NCBI RefSeq assembly: GCF_023517795.1
Contig: NZ_CP082928.1
Location: 3,906,001 to 3,970,000 of the forward strand
Source: Pseudomonas fulva
Lineage (GTDB): Bacteria > Pseudomonadota > Gammaproteobacteria > Pseudomonadales > Pseudomonadaceae
Length of the DNA: 64,000 nt
Reading direction: 5' to 3'
Part shown: one piece after another, positions 23,344 to 33,057 of the stretch
How positions within the stretch are numbered: the stretch's first letter is position 1
How the letters are laid out: every line of letters starts with the position of its first letter
Position numbers and translations under genes: made by a program
Notes under the pieces: model-generated
The model's input: the letters and a program-made list of their open reading frames with translations, nothing else
Told to the model about the DNA's origin: nothing
Database searches by the model: none

Positions 23344-23691
23344 ATGACTGATTCAGCTGCAAAGGCAGTTGTGACCCTGCGTGATGGCGAGGAAAAGCTC
23401 GAAGTGGTGGTCAGGGAGCTGACTGTAGGGCAGATGCGGCAGGCAATGCTGCAGGACCCGTTCCCCGGCGCTGACGCCGCGCCGGAAGAGAGCTGCTACT
23501 ACCAGCTGGACTGCACCCTGTTTCAGGACTGCAGGCTCTGCGACCTCTCGCTGATGACCAGCTTGGACAAGGACGCAATTTGCGGGCTGACCGGTGGCGA
23601 GCTGCGCAAGATCCTGGCGAAATCCAAGGAGCTGAACCCCGATTTTTTCGGCGCACTGGGGCGGCTGGCACGAGCAAAGAGCGCGCCCTGA
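23344..23691 (+). CDS. Tail assembly chaperone, short form (115 aa)
   Basis: The ATG at 23344 lies 13-14 bases after the terminator, preceded by GGAGAAA. The small acidic protein (RELTVGQMRQAMLQDPFP, CRLCDLSLMTS) has the size and place of lambda gpG: immediately before the tape measure. Near its end it carries a slippery sequence that gives the longer GT-like product. Confidence 0.75.
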   Translation: MTDSAAKAVVTLRDGEEKLEVVVRELTVGQMRQAMLQDPFPGADAAPEESCYYQLDCTLFQDCRLCDLSLMTSLDKDAICGLTGGELRKILAKSKELNPDFFGALGRLARAKSAP

Positions 23692-23789
23692 GCAACCTCG
23701 AAACCTGCATTGCGGCCCTTGGCCGCCTTGGCCACCCCAACGCCCTGAGCTACCCCTGGCGCTTGTTCAAGCGCTGCCTGAAAGGTTGA
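23344..23789 (+). CDS. Tail assembly chaperone, -1 frameshift long form
   Basis: After T TTT TTC at 23643-23649 a -1 shift continues the reading frame as RRTGAAGTSKERALSNLETC...FKRCLKG, ending at 23789, just before the tape measure start. The product would be about 148 residues. The G/GT expression strategy is conserved in long-tailed phages. This is inferred from sequence and position. Confidence 0.75.
23643..23649 (+). other. Programmed -1 frameshift slippery heptamer
   Basis: T TTT TTC is in the correct phase for simultaneous slippage (zero frame GAT TTT TTC). A GC-rich segment follows within ten bases. Confidence 0.8.
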
Positions 23790-23795
23790 CCCGCC

Positions 23796-26700
23796 ATGAC
23801 TGACGTTGAACTGCGCCTCACTGCCGACACGGCTGGTGCCGAGAAGGGTATTGCCGGTTTCCGCAAGGAATACGTGGAGCTGGTGCGTGCGATCGAGAAG
23901 CCCCTGAGGCAGATCGATGCCCTGCAAAAGGCGCAGGAGTCGGCCAAGAAAGCGAGCACAGAATTCTTCGCGGCCAAGAACCGCGTCGACCAGCTACGCA
24001 CCGCCATGGAGTCGGCCGGCCAGCCAGTGAAAGACCTGGAGCGCGAGCTGCTCGCCGCCGAGCGGGCCCTGGCCAAATCCACCCGCGCATTCGATGTGCA
24101 GAAGGAGCGAGTGAAGGCCCAGCGCGCCGAGCTGCGTGCCGCCGGCATCGACTACCGCAACCTGGCTGCCGAGCAGACGAGGCTGCAGGGCGCCCTGGCC
24201 GGCGCCATGGGTAAGGGTCAGGCGGACGCCACCATAAGCCGGGCGCTGGACACCTTCGGCGTTAACAAACTTCGCGAGTTGCGGGCGCAGCTGGTGCAGT
24301 TGCGCTCTGATTACGCACGGCTTTCGCAGTCCGGACAGATGGCCGCCACTGAGCGCATCGCCGCCGAGATCAGCTATCAGGCTTCGTTGCGGCGGACACA
24401 GCAGCAGATTCAAGCCCTGACCACGGCAGATGCGGGTGGGGGTAGTGGTGGCATTGCTGCAATAACCGCCCGCCTTGCGGCTATCACGGCCGCGGCTTAC
24501 ACCGTGCAGCGCGTGGCCGGGTTCTACTTCAATGCTGCAGATGCAGTTGGCGAGCTTGAAGATCGGATGCGCAACGCGTTGCCGGTTCAAGAGGATTATG
24601 AGCGCTCCCAGGCCCGACTCGAGGACATATCGAGGCGAGTGCGCATCCCAATTGCCCAGGCTGGCGAACTGTTTCTGGGGGCTATTGGCCCGCTCAGAGA
24701 TCTGGGGTTTACCGCTGCGCAAACCACCGATTTGGTAGGCGCACTGACAGCGGGCCTAGTAGCGAACAGTGTGAAGGGTGAAAAGGCTGCGTCGGTCATC
24801 GACCAGATAAGCAAGTCGCTGCAGACAGGCGCGATCAATACAGATGCGCTTAGTAGCATTGTGAAGAACTCTCCAGCCCTCACTGATGCGCTCGTTCGTG
24901 GGCTCGGTAAAAGTCGCGATGAGCTTCAGCGAATGGCATCTACCGGTGAGCTGACGGCTGACAAGTTCGTCACAGCACTGTCCGGCCAGTCTGACGCACT
25001 ACTCAAGCTCGCAGATAACATGCGAGTGACTGGCGCAGATGCCGCGGGAACCTTTTCTCAGTCAATTGAAAAACTGATTGGATCGATCGATAAGATAACC
25101 GGCGCATCTGCTGCCGCCACCGCTGGCCTCGACAAAATTTCTGATTCGATCAGTGATCTAGCAGATGGGAAAAGCCAGAAGGCGCTGAATTTGCTGAACA
25201 GTTTCGCTATCACGGCGGGCAAGCAACTGGGCACTCTGCTTCCCGGGGCTGGAGCTATTGCGAACCTGGCAGATGGATATCAGCAATACAGCGCCCAAGC
25301 TGTCAGCGCAATTGAGGATGTCACCGCCGCAGAGGAACTTGGCCGAACCGAGTCAGAGCGAATCAACGAGCAGCGCGGCGAAGAGCAGCGAGCTTGGGCC
25401 GCCAAGTTCAACGAGTCGATCCAGAACGACCTGGTGAATCCGTTCAAAACGGCGCTCAATGATCAGGTGGCGGCGCAGAACCGCGCCAACTCCAAGCTGC
25501 GCAAGGCTCAGGAAGAGCAGATCGCTACCCAGAAGCGCTACAGCGATGCGCTGAACAAGCTGCGCAACGGCGCCACCGGCCCGGCAACGTTCGGCAACGC
25601 ACAGGACCTGCGCGTTGCTGCCCGCCGGGCGCTTACGGACGGCGACTTCAAACGCGCCAAGGAGTACGCCCAGCAGTCCCTAGACATGCTGATGAAGATC
25701 GCCGAGGAGGGCGGCAACACCTACGGCTTTGCCGGCCTGATCAAGGGGCTGCAGGCAATCGAGGAGCAAGCGGACAAGTCGCTGGTCGCCACAGCGGACG
25801 CGGAGCGTACGGCTCAGATCGAGAAGGTCAGGGCTTGGAAAAAGGAGTTCGAGGAGCTCAAGAACTTCAAGATAGCGCCCACCATCGACGACGCCGCACT
25901 GGCCGAGGCGACGGCGAAGATGAAGCGATGGTCGGACATGATCGGCAAATCGTTCACCTTCAGCCCGTTTTCGTCCAGCACCACCCCAGCAGCCAAAGCG
26001 CCGGAAGGCTGGAGGCCGCCGATGGCGCTGCCAACGCCTGGCGCCTCGCCGGCCGGCAAGCCTGCGACCACGCCGAGCACGGTCAGCGTCACCAAGCCGA
26101 GCACCACACCAACGGTGCAGGCGGTGATCGAGCCGGTGGCCATCCAGAAGCCGAAGACGCCCACCCTGGTTGCGCTCGAAGTACCAGCGAATCCGAACTG
26201 GATTAGGGAAGGAAACTCGTACAGGCAAAAGCCACTGGATGTGGACGCCAAGCCCAAATGGGTGAGGGACGGAAACTCCTATACGGATAGGCCGGTGGAT
26301 GTTGAGGCGAAGCCGAAGTGGGTCCGTAATGGCAACAGCTACACCGATGCTCCGGTAGAGGTGGACGTGGTCGCCAAGAAGGTGGCCACGCCCGAAGGCG
26401 AGCCGCTGAAGGTGCCGGCGCTGCTGCAGCCCCTGCCGCCGGCCGTTGATACGCCGCCGGTCGAGGTGAAGAGCGCTGTGGATACCGAGTCGCTGGCGGC
26501 TGTTACGCAGCAGTTCGGCGCGTTCATCACCGAGCTGGCCAAGGGCGCGGTGGTACCGCTGCGCACCACGCTGCTCGGTCCGGATACCGGGCCGCTGCCG
26601 CAGTACGCCACCGGCGGCATTCTCCGCGGCCCTGGTACCGGCACGAGCGATAGCATCCTGGCCAGGCTCTCGAACGGCGAGGGCGTCATCAACGCCCGGG

Positions 26701-26975
26701 CGGTTCGTCACTACGGCCCCAGCCTGGTGCACCAGATCAACCGCCTGCAGTTGCCGGCCTACGCCACCGGCGGGGTGCTGGACATGTCCGGCATGGGTAT
26801 TCCCGACATCCCAACACCGAGCCCTGAGCTGCTTGCGCGGGCTGCAGGGCCTGAGCATCTCGGTTCGCTTGATCTGACCCTGGGTGGCGAGACCCACACG
26901 GTTTATGTGGATCGGCAGCAACGCGACGGCCTTGCGAGGCTTGCAAGAAAATTCGGCGGTACAAGCCGCAGCTAA
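23796..26975 (+). CDS. Tape measure protein (1059 aa)
   Basis: Long helical protein with coiled-coil N-terminus, a tape-measure core (AADAVGELEDRMRNALPVQ, FTAAQTTDLVGALTAGLV, SIVKNSPALTDALVRGLGKS, TGELTADKFVTALSGQ) and the common C-terminal ATGGILRGPGTGTSDSILAR motif. A Pro/Thr-rich linker at about 735-860 contains three 20-residue repeats (800-859) built on W-(I/V)-R-x-G-N-S-Y. It sets tail length and helps DNA injection. Confidence 0.95.
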   Translation: MTDVELRLTADTAGAEKGIAGFRKEYVELVRAIEKPLRQIDALQKAQESAKKASTEFFAAKNRVDQLRTAMESAGQPVKDLERELLAAERALAKSTRAFDVQKERVKAQRAELRAAGIDYRNLAAEQTRLQGALAGAMGKGQADATISRALDTFGVNKLRELRAQLVQLRSDYARLSQSGQMAATERIAAEISYQASLRRTQQQIQALTTADAGGGSGGIAAITARLAAITAAAYTVQRVAGFYFNAADAVGELEDRMRNALPVQEDYERSQARLEDISRRVRIPIAQAGELFLGAIGPLRDLGFTAAQTTDLVGALTAGLVANSVKGEKAASVIDQISKSLQTGAINTDALSSIVKNSPALTDALVRGLGKSRDELQRMASTGELTADKFVTALSGQSDALLKLADNMRVTGADAAGTFSQSIEKLIGSIDKITGASAAATAGLDKISDSISDLADGKSQKALNLLNSFAITAGKQLGTLLPGAGAIANLADGYQQYSAQAVSAIEDVTAAEELGRTESERINEQRGEEQRAWAAKFNESIQNDLVNPFKTALNDQVAAQNRANSKLRKAQEEQIATQKRYSDALNKLRNGATGPATFGNAQDLRVAARRALTDGDFKRAKEYAQQSLDMLMKIAEEGGNTYGFAGLIKGLQAIEEQADKSLVATADAERTAQIEKVRAWKKEFEELKNFKIAPTIDDAALAEATAKMKRWSDMIGKSFTFSPFSSSTTPAAKAPEGWRPPMALPTPGASPAGKPATTPSTVSVTKPSTTPTVQAVIEPVAIQKPKTPTLVALEVPANPNWIREGNSYRQKPLDVDAKPKWVRDGNSYTDRPVDVEAKPKWVRNGNSYTDAPVEVDVVAKKVATPEGEPLKVPALLQPLPPAVDTPPVEVKSAVDTESLAAVTQQFGAFITELAKGAVVPLRTTLLGPDTGPLPQYATGGILRGPGTGTSDSILARLSNGEGVINARAVRHYGPSLVHQINRLQLPAYATGGVLDMSGMGIPDIPTPSPELLARAAGPEHLGSLDLTLGGETHTVYVDRQQRDGLARLARKFGGTSRS

Positions 26976-26976
26976 A

Positions 26977-26998
26977 AAGCCCGCCACCCGGCGGGCTT
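26977..26998 (+). terminator. Hairpin after the tape measure gene
   Basis: AAGCCCGCC, loop ACCC, GGCGGGCTT, then CTTGTTT. The U-tract is weak, so it may act as an attenuator or message-stabilising end. Confidence 0.6.
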
Positions 26999-27018
26999 CT
27001 TGTTTCTGGAGCAATCAC

Positions 27019-27528
27019 ATGTCCCTCGCACCCATCATGCTCGGCGGCCTGCCGATCGTGGCGCACTCTGGCGCGCCCGAAGAAACCATCGAGCCCATCG
27101 GTGGGAATGCCGTGCTGCGAATGAGCGACGGCTCGGCGGTCAAGCAGCAGCACTGGAGCCGCATGTCTGGCTCCATCAACGGCCAGGGCTTCATGCCGCC
27201 CGGCCTTGACGGCCTGGACTACACCCAGCCGCTGGAGCTGCGCAGCACCAAGGTGCAGAACATGGTGGATGAGTCGCCCACGTTCGTGCTGATCGGCACG
27301 CCACGCCCGGACGTTGAGCCCTGGGCACAGGCACTGGTCGGTGAGCAGTGGGTGGCCACGGCGAGCACCTTCGAAGATGGTCAGCTCACTGCCGTGGCGG
27401 TGCCTGGTGCTTCGCTCTACCAGGCCAGCTGGCTGCCGGTGTACTCCGTTTTCGGTAACAAGCCGTCGGGCTCGCAGAGCACTGGCACGGCCATGCACAG
27501 CTGGACGTTCAACTGGGAAGAGGCCTGA
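27019..27528 (+). CDS. Distal tail protein-like (169 aa)
   Basis: Start ATG at 27019, GGAGC upstream. Begins MSLAPIMLGGLPIVAHSGAP and contains DYTQPLELRSTKVQ and a C-terminal MHSWTFNWEE. The position after the tape measure fits a distal or minor tail protein. The family is not certain. Confidence 0.65.
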   Translation: MSLAPIMLGGLPIVAHSGAPEETIEPIGGNAVLRMSDGSAVKQQHWSRMSGSINGQGFMPPGLDGLDYTQPLELRSTKVQNMVDESPTFVLIGTPRPDVEPWAQALVGEQWVATASTFEDGQLTAVAVPGASLYQASWLPVYSVFGNKPSGSQSTGTAMHSWTFNWEEA

Positions 27529-27529
27529 C

Positions 27530-29239
27530 ATGATCAACGGATCCCCGCTCAACAGCGGCCCGCTGAACACGCTTCGGGCCGGGGTGGCGCCGCAGCCTGA
27601 GCCGGAGTACCGGGTGCACGGCACCTCGTACGTGTGGCGGGTGCGGCTGATGATCGGCGGGGTGGACATGACGGCCATTCTCACCGGCCAGCTGGACGTC
27701 GACCGGGAAGAGGGCGCCGCCGCGGTGGCGGGCTTCAGCCTGTACCTGGCGCCCGGTCAGCCGGTGGTGCCCACGCAGTGGATCGGCAAGGCCGTGACGC
27801 TCGACTACATCAGCCGTGACCGCTACGGTGTGGTGACCGAGGCGCGCCTGTACACCGGCCTGCTCGAGCTGCCCACCTGGGACGCCACCACCCGCGTGCT
27901 GGGCTGCGAGTGCAGCGACCAGCTGCAGCAGCGCATCGAGGGCCTGACCCTGGAGCAGATCGACGATCTGTGCGGCGGCCACTGGTCGGCGGACGTGTTC
28001 GAGCCCGTGGAAGGTCGCAGCCGCTGGGACTACGCCGGCGAGCGCATGAGCACCCGCCCGGCCAGCCTGGATGCGGACACCCTGGGCAACCTGCGCACCA
28101 CCAGCTGGTACGCCGCCGCCAAGCCGCACTTCGTGTTCGGCCCAGGCCAGACGCTGGACGGCAGCGTGCAGCTTGAGCTGCAGGCCCACGGCGGCACCAC
28201 CAACTATGTGGAGATCACGCTGGACTATCGGTACAGCCGGTTGTGGCAGCTGGCCCAGGGCTTCGGCTGGACGCATGACGGCATGGCGGGGCTTAGCGGC
28301 CTGCAGGGCTTCTGCCAGTGGCGCCGCGATTCGACTGAGCTGCCGACCACCGAGATGGTGGAGTCAGCCATTACTGGTGCCGGCTTGACCCTTGTCGGCG
28401 GTGTTGGGGGTTACAAGCTGCCGCCAGGCATGACGAACCCCTGTGGCGACGGCATACCCTGGATCAATACCTTCGACAATCTCTGGCTCAGCGTGAGCGT
28501 TACCGGCTCGCGTCGCTGGGTGCAGACGGTAACCGAGCAGTACAAGCTCGAGATGTATACGCCTCTAGGTGAGGACGAAGCCACCCGAGTGATCAGCCGC
28601 GAGTCGACGAGCTTCGAGGTGGAGAACAGCCGTGCCGACGACTGGGAGAGCACCAACCCCGACGCCGGCTCCCGGCACGAGGATCTGACGGACGACGGCC
28701 GGCTCTTCTCAGCGCTGGTCTGCTTGCTAAACCGCGGCAGCACCACGCTGAACGGTGCGCACCGAGGTACGACGCTGAACTGGCAGGTGCCGACGGATAT
28801 GGCGCTGGATATCGACCTGGTGCACACCCTGAAGCTGAGCGACCGTGCGAACGGGCAGGGCAAGTGCCGGCGCATCCAGCACGTGCTTGACCTGGGTGCC
28901 GGCACGGCGATTACCACACTCAGCGTGGCGATCGCCCAGGGCGGGGGCGAAAGTGACCCGCTCACGCCGCCGGCCGCGCCGGACACCGATCTGCCACCCA
29001 TGCCAGGCGGTGCGCCGTTGCTCACCACCCATATTGGCGGCCGGCCAGATGCCCCGCCGTACAACGAAAGCTGGATGGGCTTCACCGGTAACTACTCGTT
29101 CACCACGAGCGATAACACCTACCCACGCCAGTTCAAAGCCCAGGCGCGGGACATCCCCGGCGAGTACCGCGACGAGCGCACGGCCACGGCTGAGCGCTCG
29201 TACCGGGTGGGCATCCCCGTTGATCTGCTGGAGCTGTAA
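27530..29239 (+). CDS. Tail-tip structural protein (569 aa)
   Basis: The ATG at 27530 overlaps the region after the previous stop by coupling. Beta-rich with motifs such as YVWRVRLMIGGVDMTAILTGQLDVDREEG and LGCECSDQLQQRIEG, as in gp27-like hub or baseplate proteins of siphoviruses. The second half has a linker rich in Pro (LTPPAAPDTDLPPMPGG). It likely forms the tail tip hub. Confidence 0.65.
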   Translation: MINGSPLNSGPLNTLRAGVAPQPEPEYRVHGTSYVWRVRLMIGGVDMTAILTGQLDVDREEGAAAVAGFSLYLAPGQPVVPTQWIGKAVTLDYISRDRYGVVTEARLYTGLLELPTWDATTRVLGCECSDQLQQRIEGLTLEQIDDLCGGHWSADVFEPVEGRSRWDYAGERMSTRPASLDADTLGNLRTTSWYAAAKPHFVFGPGQTLDGSVQLELQAHGGTTNYVEITLDYRYSRLWQLAQGFGWTHDGMAGLSGLQGFCQWRRDSTELPTTEMVESAITGAGLTLVGGVGGYKLPPGMTNPCGDGIPWINTFDNLWLSVSVTGSRRWVQTVTEQYKLEMYTPLGEDEATRVISRESTSFEVENSRADDWESTNPDAGSRHEDLTDDGRLFSALVCLLNRGSTTLNGAHRGTTLNWQVPTDMALDIDLVHTLKLSDRANGQGKCRRIQHVLDLGAGTAITTLSVAIAQGGGESDPLTPPAAPDTDLPPMPGGAPLLTTHIGGRPDAPPYNESWMGFTGNYSFTTSDNTYPRQFKAQARDIPGEYRDERTATAERSYRVGIPVDLLEL

Positions 29240-29241
29240 AC

Positions 29242-29724
29242 ATGGCGACGAACGAGGAGATTCGCCGGGGCATCGGAAAGACCAACGAGGCCAACCGGCG
29301 CAGCATCGGCAAGAACAACGAAGCCCAGCGGCGCCAAATCGGCCGCGACATGATCGAGCGCCGCACCGGCCAGCAGCAGGTGCAGGACATCAACGCCCTC
29401 GTCAGCCAGCCTAGGCAGCAGCGCACACTGCAACGGCAGGAACCGCGTGGCGGCCTGGCCGGCAACGTCGGCACGGGCGTTTATACCCCGCCGCCGGCCA
29501 GCTCCGGCGGTGGTGGCATCGCCAGCCCGCTGACCGTGCAACAGATCATCTATTCGGAAGAGCCCAGCTACGTGCCGACTTTCGATGCCAGCGGCTATTT
29601 CGCGGTGAAGAAGATCGCCCGCATGGTGATGGTCGACGCCGAGGGCCGGCAGATCATCGTCGAGGGCTTTGCCGACCTGGACGAAAACGGCAACCCGAAA
29701 CCACCGGAGAACCCGAATGGCTAG
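29242..29724 (+). CDS. Minor tail protein with repetitive helical N-terminus (160 aa)
   Basis: Begins with repeats of the type R-x-x-IG-(K/R)-x-NEA (RRGIGKTNEANRRSIGKNNE), a helical segment, then a Gly/Ser-rich linker and a small C-terminal domain (IARMVMVDAEGRQIIVEGFADL). It starts 2 bp after its neighbour. Function unknown beyond tail location. Confidence 0.6.
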   Translation: MATNEEIRRGIGKTNEANRRSIGKNNEAQRRQIGRDMIERRTGQQQVQDINALVSQPRQQRTLQRQEPRGGLAGNVGTGVYTPPPASSGGGGIASPLTVQQIIYSEEPSYVPTFDASGYFAVKKIARMVMVDAEGRQIIVEGFADLDENGNPKPPENPNG

Positions 29725-31306
29725 CAACTGGCCGCCCAGCGCGATCACGGCCATCGACCCGCTGCCGTACCACGGCCTGGTGTACACCATCCAGGGCAAC
29801 CCGCAAATCATGCTTGACCCCTTGGACGGCCGGCCGCCGGTGCCCATGCCGGCGTTCTACTCAAGGTACCTGGGCGAGAACCACCGGATGGCGGACTACG
29901 CCGCGCAGCAGGACGGCTTCTTGTGGGACATCGGCATGCCGGACCCGCCACCCAACGCAGAGATCGAGGCCGCTGGCGGCAAGCTGCTCGGCCGTCGGAT
30001 TGTGGGCGGCGGGTTGTTCTTACCGGTGCGCCTGGGTGAGTTGACCCGCCATTTGTTCATTTCCGGCAGTGTGTTCGATGGGCAGTTGCTGTTCGAGGCA
30101 CAGCCGCGCGGCGGCGTGGGCCGGACGCTTGCGCAGATGCCGCTGGCTGACGTCGAGCTCGACTGGTCCAAGGCCGCGATCGAGTACGACGGCTCGCTGG
30201 CCTCGAGGATAATGCCCGTGCCGAGCTACGGGCTGAGTAAGCTGGATATCAGCCCGGACGGCACGCGCCACCTGTTCGGTGTAAGCCTGGCCGGCCTGGC
30301 AGATACCGCGGGCTGGGCCACCACCATGGTGGCGATCATCGAGCTGGTGCTGAGCCTGGATGAGGAGGGCGAGGTAAAGGGTGCGGCTACGATTCGGCGC
30401 ACTGCAGCCGAGCTGCTGGGCAATTACAGCTTCACGGTGAGCAGCAGCCTCCAGCGCCTGACCAGCGTTTCGGACGGTTACCCGAGCTGTACCTCGCATC
30501 CCGAAGTGCAGGACAGGCCCAACGAAACCAGCGGCGATAACGGGTCGCGTGGGTGGGAGAGCAAGCGCACGGGTGTGGTGATCGGCGCGGTGTATGCGGG
30601 TGATGACATTGACTTCATCACCGCAAGCTATGCCGACCAGCGTAGCGAGACGATCAGTACCACAACTGATTCATACCAGTGGGGCAAGCCCAACGCTGAA
30701 TCTGGCACCTGTGAGCCCTGGCAGCCCGGTGAAGAACCGCCCAGGCCACCGACGCGGCAGCGCTATACGTCGACTTATCACTATGAGCTGGCCTTCAGCT
30801 TCAGGGGCGCGAGCATCGACACCAGCATGGATTCCGATCGGCTGGTTACGCTCACGCAGCCTTCGGGTGGGCGGGCTACCGGCACTTCGGTAACCAATGA
30901 CTCGGCATCCGCGGGCCTGCAGCGCACGCTTGAAGAGGAGGTTGCCCCCGGCACATTGCAATCGCTGGACAAGCTGAACCCTCGAAATGACGCGGGCCTG
31001 ATCTACTTGCCCGCGGCGCTGTGGGCCACAAACTACTTCACGGTGAGCGCGGTGGTCCGGCGCAACTGGGTGTCGCTCGCCACGTTCGAGAGCTACACCC
31101 TGACCGGCCAGCCCGGCTACAAAACGTTCTGGGGTCCGCTGCTCACGCCGCTGGGGGTGGTGGGTGAAACCACCGAATACCCGATCCGCACTTCTGGCAG
31201 CGGCCTGGTACCGAACTTCATCTACAACGCCGCCTATAACCCCATCACCGGCCAGGCCGTGCGCGAGTGCGATATGCCTGGGCGAACCATCGCAGGATTC
31301 ATATGA
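29717..31306 (+). CDS. Tail structural protein (529 aa)
   Basis: The ATG at 29717 overlaps the previous gene by 8 bases. The protein is beta-rich with repeated short strands (HLFGVSLAGLADTAGW; FTASYAD-like stretches) and no enzymatic motif. A long tip or fibre-base protein is likely from its place between hub and fibre genes. Confidence 0.6.
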   Translation: MASNWPPSAITAIDPLPYHGLVYTIQGNPQIMLDPLDGRPPVPMPAFYSRYLGENHRMADYAAQQDGFLWDIGMPDPPPNAEIEAAGGKLLGRRIVGGGLFLPVRLGELTRHLFISGSVFDGQLLFEAQPRGGVGRTLAQMPLADVELDWSKAAIEYDGSLASRIMPVPSYGLSKLDISPDGTRHLFGVSLAGLADTAGWATTMVAIIELVLSLDEEGEVKGAATIRRTAAELLGNYSFTVSSSLQRLTSVSDGYPSCTSHPEVQDRPNETSGDNGSRGWESKRTGVVIGAVYAGDDIDFITASYADQRSETISTTTDSYQWGKPNAESGTCEPWQPGEEPPRPPTRQRYTSTYHYELAFSFRGASIDTSMDSDRLVTLTQPSGGRATGTSVTNDSASAGLQRTLEEEVAPGTLQSLDKLNPRNDAGLIYLPAALWATNYFTVSAVVRRNWVSLATFESYTLTGQPGYKTFWGPLLTPLGVVGETTEYPIRTSGSGLVPNFIYNAAYNPITGQAVRECDMPGRTIAGFI

Positions 31307-32067
31307 ACTACGTCAACAACTGGAGCCGGCCCGTCACCCTGGCGCTCGGCGCGACGTCGCTCGCGCTGGATCTGCCGGATGGGCCGTACCGCCTGACCCT
31401 GACGGACAGTGCCGCCGAGCCGACGCGCTGGGAAATCATCGACGCGGTGGTGGCCAGCGGCACTGCCACGTTGCAGCGCGGCCGGGAGGGCACGCTCGAG
31501 CAGAACTGGCCGGCTGGCAGCGTGATTTACAACGCGCTCACCGCCGGTGTGCTCACGGACTTGCTGCAGGCGGTGGCTGATCTACAGGCCCGCGTGGCGG
31601 CGCTGGAAGGCGGCGCGGGCGGACAGCTGGTGACGGTGGGCGACAACGGCTTTTTCCTGGGCTACTTCCTTGACGCCCAGGGCAACCAGCTCGGCAGTAT
31701 CGAGCCGCAATCCGTATCGGTGCCTGGGGCTGGCGATCGCCAGTTGATCGGCGTGGCCTTTCTGCAGGGTGCCGATCTGTTCGTGCTCGGCCTGGCCGGC
31801 GGCGAGGTGCCGGGTGATGTGCTTCAGGCTGTCGAGGTGGAAGGCTACGGCCTGCTGCTGGCGGCTGATGCCACCTTCACGCCAAGCGAGGACGGCGGCC
31901 AGTGGCAATGGACGGTCACTAGCACAGGCGGCTGGGCGGCCGGCGAGCAGCGCCGCATCGATATCCAGGTTAGCGGCGCGGGCGGTGCTAACGAGCTCAC
32001 CGATTCACAAGGCCAGCCGCTGGTAGACAGCGCCGGCAATCAACTGACTACAGGGGCAACCGCGTGA
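31303..32067 (+). CDS. Tail fibre-region structural protein (254 aa)
   Basis: ATGA overlap at 31303. MNYVNNWSRPVTLALGATSLALDLPDG, with GTATLQRGREGTLEQNWPAGSVIYNALTAGVL, resembles an adaptor domain found in tail tip modules; a helical segment (LLQAVADLQARVAALEG) may trimerise. The C-terminus repeats DSQGQPLVDSAGNQL. Confidence 0.6.
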   Translation: MNYVNNWSRPVTLALGATSLALDLPDGPYRLTLTDSAAEPTRWEIIDAVVASGTATLQRGREGTLEQNWPAGSVIYNALTAGVLTDLLQAVADLQARVAALEGGAGGQLVTVGDNGFFLGYFLDAQGNQLGSIEPQSVSVPGAGDRQLIGVAFLQGADLFVLGLAGGEVPGDVLQAVEVEGYGLLLAADATFTPSEDGGQWQWTVTSTGGWAAGEQRRIDIQVSGAGGANELTDSQGQPLVDSAGNQLTTGATA

Positions 32068-32453
32068 GCGTACAACATGAATACCAGGGTGCCGGCGACC
32101 CGAACGGCGTCGTGACCGCCGAAATCAACAGCCACTACTTCAACCGTGATGATCAAGGCGTTTGGATTTGCACGGGCCGAACCGAGAATGTGTCGCAGTG
32201 GGCGCTGATCGGCGGTCCATTGAGCGATGCGGCGGGTGAGCGCTATGACATCAACGACTTGCAGTACTTCGACGGCGTTGTAGCGACGAGCGTGCAGTTC
32301 GTTTTCAACCTGCCCAATCGACTGCTCTCCAACGTCGAGATCAGCGGCAGCCCACCCAGTTTTCTAACCTCGGCGCGTCATTCACGCGTCGAACTCCGGC
32401 CGGTGGCCAACGGCGACCTGATGGTTTGCGTAACCCCGCTCACCGAGTACTGA
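32064..32453 (+). CDS. Small tail-module protein (129 aa)
   Basis: GTG start in a GTGA overlap. Contains YFNRDDQGVWICTGRTENVSQWALIGG and a beta-rich C-terminus. No family recognised; probably part of the fibre base. Confidence 0.55.
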   Translation: MSVQHEYQGAGDPNGVVTAEINSHYFNRDDQGVWICTGRTENVSQWALIGGPLSDAAGERYDINDLQYFDGVVATSVQFVFNLPNRLLSNVEISGSPPSFLTSARHSRVELRPVANGDLMVCVTPLTEY

Positions 32454-32478
32454 TCCCCTTGCCCTGGAGTAGCCAGCC

Positions 32479-33057
32479 ATGCAGCCGGCCTGCCTCGACC
32501 TGCCCGTAACGAAAGGCGCCACGCTGCGCAAACCGCTGCTGCTGATGCAGCCCACCTACACCTACCGTCCGATCACGGCCATCCAGCAGAGTGCGCCGCT
32601 GCGCCTCACCGTGCCAGCGCATGGCCTGCCCGGCGACTGGCCGACGTGGGTGGAGGGCAGCAGTTGGTCAGCGCTGAACCGCGACAAGCAGCGCGAGCCG
32701 TTCCGTATCGCCAGGGCGGTGGACGCGGACACCCTCGACTACAACGACCTCAACGGCCTGGGCCAGCGCGCCCAGGGCGGCACGCTGGTGTATCAGCTGC
32801 CCGTTGACCTGGCCGGATGCCGCGCCGTGCTGCTGATCACCCCAGATGCTGCCCAGCCGATCGAGTTGACAACCGAGAACGGTGGCCTGGCCATCGCCGG
32901 CCTGGGCCGCCTGCTGCTGGAGATGACCGCCGTTCAAACGGCAGCCATCGACTGGAACGAGGCCCGCTACAACTTGGACATCACCTTCACCGACGGCAGC
33001 GTGCAGCGCTGGCTGCAGGGCAGGGTGACAGTCAACGGAGGCTGCTGCCATGGCTGA
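32479..33057 (+). CDS. Tail-module protein (192 aa)
   Basis: ATG at 32479 preceded by CTGGAGTAG. The segment LDLPVTKGATLRKPLLLMQPTYTYRPITAIQQSAPLRLTVPAHGLP and SVQRWLQGRVTVNGG are beta-type and typical of phage tip accessory proteins. It overlaps the next gene by 8 bases. Confidence 0.6.
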   Translation: MQPACLDLPVTKGATLRKPLLLMQPTYTYRPITAIQQSAPLRLTVPAHGLPGDWPTWVEGSSWSALNRDKQREPFRIARAVDADTLDYNDLNGLGQRAQGGTLVYQLPVDLAGCRAVLLITPDAAQPIELTTENGGLAIAGLGRLLLEMTAVQTAAIDWNEARYNLDITFTDGSVQRWLQGRVTVNGGCCHG

